From Stramonita haemastoma (taxonomy: Eukaryota > Mollusca > Gastropoda > Neogastropoda > Muricidae): 17,500 nt of DNA. Under the pieces are notes generated by a model that was given only the letters and a program-made list of their open reading frames with translations, searched no databases and was not told where the DNA came from. Each line of letters starts with the position of its first letter. Position 1 is the first letter of the stretch. The DNA is taken from NCBI GenBank assembly GCA_030674155.1, contig JASPKP010000502.1, positions 17,501 to 35,000 of the forward strand, written 5' to 3'. Both the position numbers and the translations under genes were made by a program. Positions 1 to 8,903 of the stretch are shown piece by piece.

Positions 1-443
<443 letters not shown>

Positions 444-756
444 TACACCAAAAAAGAAATGCAAGCATTCTCACCCAATTTGTCAACAACAACAACAAAA
501 TTCATGACATTTCTCACAACAGTAGAATTTATTCATGACATTTACAAACGATATTTTCTACACAAGCAATCCTCTATCAGCATACATCCTTTAGAGAGAG
601 AGAGGAGAAAAAACACAAACTAACTAAAGACCAAACAAAAACTGAAAAGTGTTTCAAACAACTTTTGATGCATAAATTTTTGCCATGGAATAATATGGAG
701 ATTATATAAACAAAGGGGAAAAAGACCCCCTTTCCCCCCCAAACACTTATAAAAAA
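444..756. other. AT-rich unique sequence, no gene seen
   Basis: The stretch is A-rich with short (CAA)n runs near 485-497 and a small (GA)n at about 595-604. The 13-mer ATTCATGACATTT appears twice about 30 bases apart. I see no coding signal or RNA gene. Confidence 0.5.
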
Positions 757-1016
<260 letters not shown>

Positions 1017-1136
1017 CAGGTAACAACAGATATAGATATGTACAGAAGTTTGCTCTGATCTGATAAGTATGAGAAAAATTGTAAGCTGTACATAGTTTTA
1101 CAGTTGACGCGATTTACCCTTTTTTAAAGACCTCTT

Positions 1137-1520
1137 CTCTTTCTCCCCCCCCCCCTTTCCACACCCTTATAGGAACTATAACATAACCATACTTAAAACA
1201 CTTTATCAATCTTTTATCATAAACATAAAAAGACCCCTTCTTCCCACACAGTTTTCACACCCTTATAGGAACTATAACATAACCATACTTAAAACACTAT
1301 ATCAATCTTTTATCATAAACATAAAAGACCCCTTCTTCCCACACAGTTTTCACACCCTTATAGGAACTATAACATAACCATACTTAAAACACTATCACAA
1401 GCTTTTACCATAAACACGAAAAGACCCCTTCTTCCCACACACTTTCCAGGCCATTATAGAACTATAACATTACCATAATTTCAACACTATTATAATAATC
1501 TTTTACTATTAACATTAACT
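1137..1520 (+). repeat. ~95-bp tandem satellite, about four units
   Basis: The marker ACACCCTTATAGGAACTATA starts at 1161, 1257 and 1352, giving periods of 96 and 95 bases. A divergent fourth unit starts near 1446 (CCATTATAGAACTATAACAT). Each unit runs from a C-rich segment (AAAGACCCCTTCTTCCCACA) through an AT-rich segment that includes ATCAATCTTTTATCATAAAC. Units one to three differ by a few bases and the last is clearly decayed. It does not code. Confidence 0.93.
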
Positions 1521-1794
1521 GAAACGATTCAATTAATGGGGATCACAGGACCAGCTTTGGTTTTGTTTTTACATTAAGTTTTAATTTGAAAAGGAAAAAA
1601 ACGAAAACTACCCCTCTCCCTGCACATTCCACACCATGATACCAACTAGTGTATCATTTTGTCTTGTTAAGTTTCATTTTCTCCCATTATCAGAAAAAGG
1701 GGAAAAAAAGAAGAAAACCAAAAAAAACAACTGAAAAAAATCTCAAAAAGCAAAAAACGCCGAAACACAGGAACACTTTGTCCCCATAAACTTA
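1521..1794. other. AT-rich unique sequence, no gene seen
   Basis: The stretch is A-rich with several A homopolymers (about 1690-1755). I see no coding frame, tRNA-like head or tandem structure. Confidence 0.5.
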
Positions 1795-1798
1795 TTTA

Positions 1799-1885
<87 letters not shown>

Positions 1886-2205
1886 ATAACGAGGATAATG
1901 GGATAAACACTCATGTGCTTTTTTTTTACATCCATTCCCCGAATGTAAGCAGTTTTGTAAATCTTATCTGTTCCCACCGGCACACAATAGCCTACTCTTA
2001 CGAAAAGCAAAACAGGATTTAACGTGTGGGCAAGATATTATGCGTGCCTTCGCACACAGGGCCTCGGTTTATTGTCTCATCCGAAAGACTTTTGGGGAGA
2101 GTGGAGTCAACACTGATGTTAACTCCAGGGGAAAAATCCCCTTGAACGGGAATCAAACCCAGGTCGTCAAATTGCGAGTCCAATGTTCTGACCACTAGGC
2201 TATCT
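1795..2205 (-). mobile_element. Family A tRNA-derived SINE, full length, (CTAA)n tail
   Basis: Read on the minus strand, the element starts near 2205 with an A-box-like TAGCCTAGTGGTCAGAAC. A B-box-like GGTTTGATTCC follows at 2149-2159, one base off the usual core. Then come the shared core (CGGATGAGAC-type motif, here TTCGGATGAGACAATAAACC), a region with CGTAAGAGTAGGC-like sequence, and a 3' end near 1887. The tail is about 21 units of CTAA, seen as (TTAG)n on the plus strand at about 1799-1884. These are the parts of an RNA polymerase III SINE mobilised by a LINE. Several substitutions relative to the 8443-8801 copy show that it is not the youngest. Confidence 0.88.
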
Positions 2206-2358
2206 CTATTCCGTCCCCCCTAAAACTGAAAATCGGGTTGCATTAAACTTTCACACATTTACCAGATGTGTTGGTGTACAATTGGCCATCAACCGTCCAC
2301 AAGATCAATGTACAGATTTTCCACCAATATGGCCACTTCAGACAGAATCAATCACGGG

Positions 2359-2360
<2 letters not shown>
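2206..2360. other. Unique spacer, no gene seen
   Basis: This is ordinary mixed-composition sequence between a SINE head and an (AT)n tract. The short frames that run into the (AT)n are artefacts. Confidence 0.5.

Positions 2361-2415
<55 letters not shown>
2361..2415. repeat. (AT)n microsatellite
   Basis: About 27 AT dinucleotides are uninterrupted. It is self-complementary and could extrude as a cruciform. YIYIYI frames through it are artefacts. Confidence 0.97.
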
Positions 2416-2423
<8 letters not shown>

Positions 2424-2868
2424 CATGTCATTTGAACATGGAAAAAAAGCCTTTTCCCCACGCACTTTCTACGTGACATTTTTTTTCCCAATGTACAGTT
2501 GATCTGGAAAAAAAACACACAATAAAATGGAAACATGAGCACACTTTCCCCACCACTATAACATATAATCAAAGCCATACCGTACCTTATGTTTATAGCG
2601 CTACCACAACGAAAGCCATAATCATAAATCTTTTATATGTATTCTTTATACAATGTGTTGATGTAAATTCTGTATCTATATCATCCAGTGGCAGATCAAT
2701 ACACAGACCTACCAACACTGTATCAATGACTATCACAAAACTACGGTTGGTTTTGATTTTAACATTTGGCTTGATTAAAAAAAATTTTTTTAAACCAACT
2801 CTTTCCAAACCATTTTACAAAGAATTGCATTCTTCCTCTTCATAATTTACAGTTTGGTTGGATCATCT
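2416..2868. other. AT-rich unique sequence, no gene seen
   Basis: Poly-A and poly-T runs are common (for example near 2480 and 2780). Around 2545 a short CCACTATAACATATAATC segment faintly recalls the 1137-1520 satellite, too short to call a copy. No coding signal is visible. Confidence 0.45.
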
Positions 2869-2935
2869 TAACAACAACAACAACAACAACAAACAAACAA
2901 ATAAACAACAACAAACCCAACCAAACAGCAAAACA
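2869..2935 (+). repeat. (CAA)n / (AAAC)n-rich A-tail-like tract
   Basis: A run of CAA units passes into AAAC and AACAAC units. It could be a plain microsatellite or the remnant tail of a retroelement; nothing recognisable lies immediately upstream. Confidence 0.8.
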
Positions 2936-3420
2936 AAGTGACGCTGGAGACACTTCCTGAGGACGCATCAGGCAGGAACCTCCCCCACAAGCCTGACTCC
3001 GCAGCTGGAGACATCCAAGAACCTCTAACCAAGACAGACACGGGAGCACCCCTCTGCCCGAGAAACCGTTAGCAAGACCAACAACGAGGAAACGAAGATC
3101 TGATCACCAGGACCTCAGAAGCCCCACCTCCTATACGAGGCACTGACTCCCTCCTGCTCTCCAAGTGGAGATAACCACACAATGCCCAACAGCTGCCGCT
3201 GGATGGCGATCACGTCTTCTGGCCAAAGACTGACTCTCCGCCTTTGGAGATCCACATCTGGATGAGATCCCTATCGGGATCCTAATCCTCAGATCCTTGC
3301 ACTTTATTGACTGGAAACTATGACTGGGCCCTGTGATATCGGCACAGTATGCTTTATTGTCTGTCTTTAAAAAAAAGTAGAAACGAATTACGCCAGTTGT
3401 AGTCTTAAAGGAGAACAATG
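2936..3420. other. GC-richer island of unknown origin, possibly decayed retroelement
   Basis: Composition rises sharply against the AT-rich flanks. On the plus strand 39 codons from about 2938 are open before a stop, with a plausible amino-acid mix, and stops follow in every frame. The distal part (TATGACTGGGCCCTG, then GATATCGGCACAGTATG) ends near a poly-A run at 3367-3376. That layout would fit the end of a degraded LINE, but I recognise no domain. A chance 97-codon minus frame across 3131-3424 has no recognisable motif. Confidence 0.3.
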
Positions 3421-3428
3421 TCATAGCC

Positions 3429-3446
3429 TACCCCCCCCCCCCCCCC
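3429..3446 (+). repeat. Poly-C tract
   Basis: A run of about 18 cytosines is followed by more C-rich sequence up to about 3548. The true length in the genome is uncertain because such runs are often misread. Confidence 0.85.
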
Positions 3447-3656
3447 TCCAACTCACCCCAGAAAAAAAACTGCCACCACCCCCATACTCAGCTAAATAGA
3501 CAGCCCCCCCCCTCCCTCTCCTCTGCTGAGTGCTCTCCCCCCCTCCCCATGGCAACATAATTTTTTCTGTACAGGATTTATAATTCAGGAGACACTATAA
3601 ACACACCATTTATGCGTTTTTTATATTTCATAACCTCTCACACATTACAGGCAGGC

Positions 3657-3659
3657 GCC

Positions 3660-3724
<65 letters not shown>

Positions 3725-3727
3725 CTA

Positions 3728-3760
<33 letters not shown>

Positions 3761-3890
3761 CTCTCTCTATATATATATACTCTCTCTATATATACTCTCT
3801 CTCTATATATCTATATATCTGTATCTATATCTCTCTATATATATTATATATCTCTCTCTGTAATAATATATATATATATATATATATGAG
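3657..3890. repeat. Compound (CA)n, (TA)n, (TC)n microsatellite
   Basis: (CA)n covers about 3660-3722, followed by (TA)n blocks interleaved with CTCTCTCT blocks to about 3888. The alternating TA and CT blocks suggest repeated expansion of a mixed motif. Confidence 0.95.
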
Positions 3891-4571
3891 AGTGAAGTTG
3901 TAACTGGTTATCTGCACTTGTTTTTCTCCACTATATTTTTTTTAATTATATGTTTGGTTAAGTGGAGAATAGCATCTCTTTTTGAGATCCAAGTAAAGGC
4001 CTTTTTTTCAACTTTTACTGTCTGTGCCAGCACTGAAAGTGTGTGGTAATGTTTGGGTTATTGTTATCCAGCTGGGATTAGCCTATCGGCTGGGTACAGA
4101 CTTTATGATCTCCCTTGCATCCTTTCTTACAAAGGATATATATAATATAATATAAGGCCCAAAGATTCACTAGGTGGATATTTTCTTCTATATTCAGTTT
4201 TTTTACAACATTTTTCCTAACATATTTTCTTTCTCTTTCTATTTTAATCTTTTACTGGCTGCAGTGGTAGGCCACAGGAATATTTACCTATTCTTAGGGC
4301 TGCAAGGGACACTTCTGAATTCTAAAAAAGTGTCTTGATCTTACCACAGAGGGTAGTGAGGTTGCAACAACTTCTGGGACCTCAGGGAGTGCTTAACCAG
4401 AAGCCAAAACAGGGTTAGGTCAGGCCCAAATTGTGATTCTTAATAATTCATCAAATGTTGCCTTCAAAGACATGTATCTACTGTACTTTTGCTCCACTTT
4501 ATTTATTCTTATATGTATATAAAAGTATATATATATATATATCTACAAATATAAATAAATAGCACATTTTT
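3891..4571. other. Unique AT-rich sequence, no gene seen
   Basis: No frame of interest or RNA structure is visible. Short AT repeats occur near 4136-4155 and 4525-4542. If the minus-strand gene above 4631 has more exons they could lie here, but I see no supported exon. Confidence 0.45.
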
Positions 4572-4577
4572 TTTATT
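4572..4577 (-). terminator. Putative polyadenylation signal AATAAA
   Basis: The plus-strand TTTATT reads as AATAAA on the minus strand, about 55 bases after the stop codon of the 153-codon frame. The spacing fits a short 3' UTR and supports a terminal exon. The area is AT-rich, so a chance match is possible. Confidence 0.4.
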
Positions 4578-4630
4578 TTGTCATATAAAACTCATTAATT
4601 CAATACATACATTCTCTCCCTTACTCCATC

Positions 4631-5092
4631 TCAGTGACTGCAAACGCCAAGAAAAATGGTGTTGAGGACACACAAATTCACTAATAGGTGATCACCCTGA
4701 GGTCTGGATGTTACATTAGCCTTTTGCAAGGCAGCCACCACCTCGTCCTTGTTTAACTTCACTCCAACCGTTACTACTGCTTGCTGGGCTAATTTTCTCA
4801 CAGCTCTGTGAGCTGCCTGCAGCGTGATCACCTTTACGGGAGATCCCTCCACAGCTACGAAGGCCTCCTTTTTGAAAGCCGTCAGGATTTGGCTGATGGA
4901 GAGCTTGGCTGTGGGAGGGATCTCTTGAATTGATTTCTTGAGTTCCCTGGCTTTCAAGGCATCAGTTGCTGGGGGTATAGGGTCTAGGGAGTCTTCAGGG
5001 TCTTGTAGGTCACTGTTCTTGTGGTCTTGGGAGTGGCTGTCTCCCAACTGCAGCCTCTTCTTGGCTGCTGGTCGTTTTGCAGCAGATGCCAT
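4631..5092 (-). CDS. Hypothetical 153-aa protein, probable terminal coding exon
   Basis: I do not recognise this protein, but it is the only frame here that is not low-complexity or transposon-derived. An ATG 30 bases upstream in the same frame exists; I prefer the start at 5092 because its context is strong (A at -3, G at +4) and the upstream ATG would lie in the intron implied by the acceptor at 5105-5106. Residues 6-13 (KRPAAKKR) look like a nuclear localisation signal, residues 18-40 are acidic and polar, and residues about 44-57, 66-82, 87-108 and 114-124 look helical. The pattern around RAVRKLAQQAVV and LNKDEVVAALQKA weakly recalls helices 2-3 of a histone fold; that is inference only. 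Residues 136-150 are hydrophobic. A possible donor (CAGG then GTGATC, GT at 4695-4694) could instead splice the frame near residue 132. A polyadenylation signal lies about 55 bases past the stop. A chance frame or retrocopy cannot be excluded. Confidence 0.5.
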   Translation of the reverse strand: MASAAKRPAAKKRLQLGDSHSQDHKNSDLQDPEDSLDPIPPATDALKARELKKSIQEIPPTAKLSISQILTAFKKEAFVAVEGSPVKVITLQAAHRAVRKLAQQAVVTVGVKLNKDEVVAALQKANVTSRPQGDHLLVNLCVLNTIFLGVCSH

Positions 5093-5104
5093 TTTTTGGT
5101 CAAT

Positions 5105-5106
5105 CT
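5105..5106 (-). promoter_or_regulatory. Putative splice acceptor of a 5' UTR intron
   Basis: On the minus strand the sequence reads TTATCTTGCAG and then ATTGACC, with the AG 12 bases before the preferred ATG at 5092. Branch-site-like ATTAAT and CTAAT motifs lie about 12-20 bases upstream. The pyrimidine tract is short, so this is a reasonable but not strong acceptor. It implies that any first exon is noncoding and lies upstream, above 5160 on the minus strand, where I could not identify it. Confidence 0.4.
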
Positions 5107-5225
5107 GCAAGATAATTAGCATTAATTATCGTTTGGACTCGACATGAACGTTTGTAACAGCCTGTACACTTCAGCTCAAGGTTTAATATGACAAAGAGAT
5201 GTTAAGAAAAGATGGGTACTTTTAG

Positions 5226-5459
5226 CAAAAGTCCTTCGGATGAGACTACAAGCCAAGGCCCCGTGTGCGAACGCACGCAGAACATCTTCCACACACGTTA
5301 AATCCTGTTCCGCTTTTCGTAAGAGTAGGCCATCGTGTGCTGGTGGGAACAGATGACACGATTTACAAAAACTGCATATATATGGGGATTGGATGTAAAA
5401 AAGCATATCAGTGCTTATTCCATTTTCCTCGATATAAAAGAATAAGATTAATAAAACAA
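5226..5459 (+). mobile_element. Family A SINE, 5'-truncated
   Basis: The match starts at CAAAAGTCCTTCGGATGAGA and continues through the shared core, AAATCCTGTTCCGCTTTTCG, the AAGAGTAGGCCATCGTGTG block and the 3' end GATATAAAAGAATAAG. The tRNA-like head and both promoter boxes are missing, so this copy cannot start its own transcription. It lies just upstream of the minus-strand gene and in the opposite orientation to it, so a pre-mRNA from that gene would carry it as antisense SINE. Confidence 0.87.
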
Positions 5460-6004
5460 GGTCAATTTTTTTGTTGTTGTTGCTCACTTTAATGAGGAGG
5501 AAGTGTAAGTGATGACGTTTAACTTGCACAATATTGTGCATTACCTCAAGTATCTAGGTTTGTATTTCTGTGCATAGTCTTTTCATATTTCGGGAAGAAG
5601 TTGCAAGTACCCCCAAAATGAATCTTGTAACTTACTGTGCATTCTTGAAAAATAAAATCACTTAGTGCAGGGTTTTAAAGATTGTTGATAGACGAGTTCG
5701 TCCATTGCTATGCGCAGGTTCAAGTCAAATTTTTATGTACAGATGGTACATTGAGTAAGCAAAACATTTGCTTTTTTTCATCAAGCCGTCTACAAAAGAA
5801 AAGTATGTAAGAAAATGAAAAAGAAAAATCAACAATAATGACCACGACAATGATTACAGCAATAAAGAAGACTGAAATGGTCATAATCTCAGAAAACTAG
5901 CCGACTACACACACCTGAACCAAAATTTTAGCGTATCAGTATTTCAACATTTCAATATTCAAAATGCATACATACTAATAAACATTTGTTATCGAATTAG
6001 AGGC
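5460..6004. other. Unique sequence, no gene seen
   Basis: Mixed to AT-rich sequence with a small (TTG)n at about 5470-5482 and A-rich runs near 5815-5830. The intron or first exon of the minus-strand gene could lie here, but no signal lets me place it. Confidence 0.45.
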
Positions 6005-6385
6005 AATTTTTATTATTGCATGATGATCAATGGTGATGGGGATGATGTAATGATGCTGCTGTGGAAGTGCATCCCTTTGAGACTACTTGACAGGGTTGTA
6101 CTCTACGCTTACAGTCATAATATATCGCAGCGTCAACCGGGCCCAAGAGATACATACACCTGCAGTGTTGGTCAGGTAATTTGAGCAACGCTCTCAAATT
6201 CGCATCCCTAAAGTGGATGAAGCTCGACTGTGTGGTCGCAGTCTCCCTGCTGAGCCCACAGCACACTCACTCTGGGTAGGAGCCGGTCGGAGTCCAAAAA
6301 AATCCCTATGACTCTTATGGGACTCCAACCCGCGACCTTCCAGTCCGAAATCCAAGGCCCTAACCACTGCGCCAAGGCGGCTTGT
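6005..6385 (-). mobile_element. Family C tRNA-derived SINE candidate
   Basis: On the minus strand there is an A-box-like TTGGCGCAGTGGTTAGGG (core at 6364-6375) and, about 50 bases on, a B-box-like GGTTGGAGTCC at 6320-6330, the spacing expected of a tRNA promoter. The body runs on for about 300 bases and ends in ATC/AAT-rich repeats near 6006-6055, which could be the tail. There is no second copy in the window, so the boundaries and family status are inference. It lacks the core shared by families A and B. Confidence 0.65.
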
Positions 6386-6762
6386 TGTTAGCAAATGATT
6401 CTGCCTGTGCTGATTTATTTTGAAGGATTTTTAATCTTTGGAGGAGCATTTCCGTTTATAACATTATGCATGCACACAGCTTTGTTGAAAAAAAAGAAGT
6501 CTTTTACGAAAGTCAATATAGTCTATCTATTTGCTTATAATCCGAGCTTAACTTTAACAAAGCCAGCTTCAGTATTCTTTTATGCGTTGATATCTGAGGA
6601 CTTGGTAAAGCAGCCGTTTGCATTGAAAATATTCACTTATACACTGAAAAATACTTTATCATCCCTATAGACAAATTTTGAGTGACATTTTAAAATCAAG
6701 CTTGCTTTAAACAATCTATATATTAAAAAGTTACATCTGATAAGTCGACAGCACTTGATGTC
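6386..6762. other. Unique sequence with a chance 91-codon frame
   Basis: A plus-strand frame at 6395-6670 looks hydrophobic at first (ILIYFEG-like) but has no recognisable domain, weak start context and AT-driven composition, so it is not called as a gene. Confidence 0.4.
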
Positions 6763-6769
6763 ACACACG

Positions 6770-6828
<59 letters not shown>

Positions 6829-6847
6829 GCGCGCGCACACACGCACG

Positions 6848-6880
<33 letters not shown>
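6763..6880. repeat. (CA)n-(CG)n-(CA)n compound microsatellite
   Basis: (CA)n to about 6813 is followed by about 11 CG dinucleotides (6814-6836) and then (CA)n again with CGCA units. Alternating purine-pyrimidine with a pure CG centre is a classic Z-DNA-prone sequence. Confidence 0.96.
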
Positions 6881-6882
<2 letters not shown>

Positions 6883-6963
6883 TCATAAGCATTATAAGTG
6901 ACAAAACACAAAGTTTTAGTCACACACAAGTATCTGCTTTTCTCTTCCTTTCTCCCTGTCTCC

Positions 6964-7033
6964 TTTCGTCTAATATCACTAACAGTGAAAAGACGTAAAA
7001 TCTAAAGAAAGAACGAACACACACACACACACA
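6964..7033 (+). repeat. Second copy of the TCTAATATCACT retroelement 3' end
   Basis: It contains TCTAATATCACTAACAGTG, then AAAAGACGTAAAATCTAAAG and AAAGAACGAAC, and passes into a short (AC)n tail. It is in the same orientation as the stretch at 123-192. The (AC)n may have grown from the tail. Confidence 0.5.
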
Positions 7034-7331
7034 ATCTTTCAGTGACAGCATTAATTTAGGCATTTTTGATCAAGAACCATGCCTTCCGCCTGACCTGACT
7101 GCAGTTTTGCTTCCTGGATGAGCCTTCCGTGGGTGCTTGAAACTTCACGTTGGGTGGAACCTAACAGAGAGGCACTTTTCAGCATTTAAAAGTGTCAATG
7201 GCATTCACAAAAAATATTATTAGCACCAATATCATACATATATACAGCCTAAGAGAATTGGCATTAAAAAATTAAACCACAAAAGACAGATTGATAAAAT
7301 CATCCATCTCGGTTGTCTTTCTCACCGCCAC
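7034..7331. other. Unique sequence, no gene seen
   Basis: Mixed composition with no long frame, tRNA-like head or tandem repeat visible. Confidence 0.45.
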
Positions 7332-7486
7332 CGTGGCCCCGCACAACATCTTGGGCACACATTAAATCCTGTTCCGCTTTTCGTAAGAGTAGGCCATCGT
7401 GTGCCGGTGGGAACAGATGACATTTACAAAACTGCATACACACGGGGACTGGATGTAAAAAAGCACATGAATGCTTATTCCACTAT
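7332..7486 (+). mobile_element. Family A SINE, 3' half only
   Basis: It begins within the core near GTGGCCCCGCACAACATCTT and continues through AAATCCTGTTCCGCTTTTCG and the 3' region to GCTTATTCCA. The canonical 3' end (TATCCTCGATATAAAAG) and tail are missing, so it is truncated at both ends. It abuts the LINE fragment that runs on the opposite strand. Confidence 0.85.
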
Positions 7487-7489
7487 TAG

Positions 7490-8269
7490 TTTAAGTAAAG
7501 TGACCTAGCATGCTTTCCCACATTCGTCAAAATTAACAAGCATTAGTTAAGCATGCTTAGGAAGTCTATCTATGTCCATTTTTAGAAGCCTAAACCAGTA
7601 TGAATGCACATGACTGCATTGTTTACATATAATGGATAACGTGGTACTTCATAAACAAACTTATTTGTACCCTAAGTGGTATGCTTAGAAAACGTTTACA
7701 TGCAAAGGTATGTATCTTTTCAATATTGCTCAGTCGATGAAGACCCCACATCTCAGACCCATACAAAAAAAATTGGCAATACCTGCACATCAAAATTTCG
7801 AGAAAAAAAACAATTCTTTGAAATGTCATTTAGTTTTGACATTTGTTTCAGGCATTCAACACATGCATGCCTTCCTTTCACTGCAAGAGCATCTACACCT
7901 CTGTTCAGGCTCATTTTCATAGTAAAAACAAATCCTACATAACTGTATTTGCCATTTCTAGTACACTGCCAACCTAGCTTCCATTTTTCATTCTTACCCA
8001 AAAATCCACCTTCGGGAAAAAACAACTTTTGTCTTGTCGATGTTAACATTCAAAAACATTTTTGTACATGCATTGTATAGACTGTTAATTTGGTTTTGTA
8101 AACCATCCACAGTATATGATAACAGAACTATATCACCAGCAAACAAAAGAAGATGCAATTCAAGAAAACTGGCCAACAACTGTATACCATGAAGACGTAT
8201 TATCAACTGCTGAAGCTACTTCATTTACATACAAGGAAAACAATATGGGACACAACACACATCACTGTC

Positions 8270-8277
<8 letters not shown>
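7490..8277 (-). mobile_element. Decayed LINE (non-LTR retrotransposon) reverse-transcriptase fragment
   Basis: The minus strand, read in shifting frames, gives the palm and C-terminal part of a non-LTR reverse transcriptase. Just below 8277 it reads SGLRQ, stop, CVLCPILFSLYVNEV, the motif around RQGC..SP.LF with a TGA in place of Gly. Next comes HGIQLL and LLLFAGDIVLLS at about 8132-8150, where the catalytic (Y/F)ADD is FAGD, an essential Asp changed to Gly. NVNIDKTKVV and then EGGFLGKNEKW follow after a frameshift near 8015. VLPI, LYGSEMWGLHRL and HTFACKRFL follow after another near 7770. Degraded sequence such as RLPKHA and NFDECGKAC persists to about 7495 with in-frame stops. No endonuclease part is present, because the 5' side stops at a (GA)n tract. 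It is inactive. The clade is not assigned. Confidence 0.87.
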
Positions 8278-8357
<80 letters not shown>

Positions 8358-8371
8358 TGAATGAATGAATG
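8277..8371 (+). repeat. (GA)n microsatellite followed by (ATGA)n
   Basis: About 37 GA units with one TA interruption (near 8323) are followed by about four ATGA units at 8353-8371. The tetranucleotide part abuts the 3' end of a family A fragment on the minus strand and is probably its tail. Confidence 0.95.
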
Positions 8372-8432
8372 ATCTTTATATTTTCAAGGGTAACAGAGTA
8401 AGCATTACATACTTTTTTTCATCCAGCCCTTG
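8372..8432 (-). mobile_element. Family A SINE, short 3' fragment
   Basis: On the plus strand TCTTTATATTTTCAAGGGTA and the following AGAGTAAGCATTACATACTT align with the 3' end of the neighbouring full copy, about 60 bases with visible divergence. It is the older of two family A pieces in the same orientation. The tail is (TTCA)n on the SINE strand. Confidence 0.7.
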
Positions 8433-8442
8433 CCTGAGAGAG

Positions 8443-8799
8443 ATTTATTTATTTATTTATTTATTTGTTTATTTATCCATTCTTTTATATCGAGGATAAC
8501 AGAATAAGCAACGTGTGCTTTTTTTCATCCGGTCCCCGTGTGTATGCAGTTTTTGTAAATATTGTCATCTGTTCCCACCGGCACACGATGGCCTACTCTT
8601 ACGAAAAGCGGAACAGGATTTAACGTGTGCGCAAGATGTTCTGCATGCGTTCGCACACGGGCCTCGGTTTAAAGTCTCATCCGAAGGACTTTTGGGGAGA
8701 GTGGAGTCAGCACTGATGTTAACTCCAGGAAGAAAATTCCCTCGACCGGATTCGAACCCGGGTCTTCAAATTGCCAGCGCAATGTTCTGACCACTAGGC

Positions 8800-8801
<2 letters not shown>
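8443..8801 (-). mobile_element. Family A SINE, best full-length copy
   Basis: This is the most complete copy. On the minus strand the head reads TAGCCTAGTGGTCAGAACAT (A box at 8790-8801) and a perfect B box GGTTCGAATCC at 8748-8758. Then come a linker (GGAGTTAACATCAGTGCTGA), the core TCCTTCGGATGAGACTTTAA with ACCGAGGCCCGTGTGC, TTAAATCCTGTTCCGCTTTT, GTAAGAGTAGGCCATCGTG and a 3' end GATATAAAAGAATGGATAAA leading into a (TAAA)n tail (8443-8480). Intact A and B boxes mean it may still be transcribable by RNA polymerase III. The head abuts a (GA)n tract, so target-site duplications cannot be read. Confidence 0.92.
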
Positions 8802-8845
<44 letters not shown>

Positions 8846-8863
8846 GAGAGAGAGAGAGAGAGA
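8801..8863 (+). repeat. (GA)n microsatellite with interruptions
   Basis: GA units with occasional GG interruptions (near 8836 and 8845) start exactly at the head of the family A SINE. Confidence 0.95.
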
Positions 8864-8903
8864 TGGCAGTCTAGTGACAACTGATAATCTCCACTGACAA
8901 TCT

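Noticed and set aside
1137..1520. CRISPR-like array
   Set aside because: The whole 95-bp unit is repeated without alternating constant and variable parts, so it is a plain tandem satellite. Nothing else here is prokaryotic.
1799..1884. (TTAG)n as a telomeric or interstitial telomere repeat
   Set aside because: The unit is four bases, not TTAGG or TTAGGG, and the array begins exactly at the 3' end of a SINE, so it is a SINE tail expansion.
3131..3424. 97-codon minus-strand frame in the GC-richer island
   Set aside because: No motif was recognised, and the same stretch on the plus strand looks equally like decayed repeat; a gene call is not supported.
5265..5541. Frames on both strands across 5226-5459
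   Set aside because: They lie within a family A SINE copy, and similar peptides recur at 8515-8790 from another copy, which shows that they are repeat-derived.
6395..6670. 91-codon plus-strand frame as a small membrane protein
   Set aside because: Hydrophobic content follows from T-rich codons, there is no supporting splice, start or tail signal, and no family is recognised.
8748..8801. Intact tRNA gene
   Set aside because: A and B boxes are present, but the acceptor and anticodon stems do not form a full cloverleaf by eye and the sequence continues into a SINE body shared with other copies.
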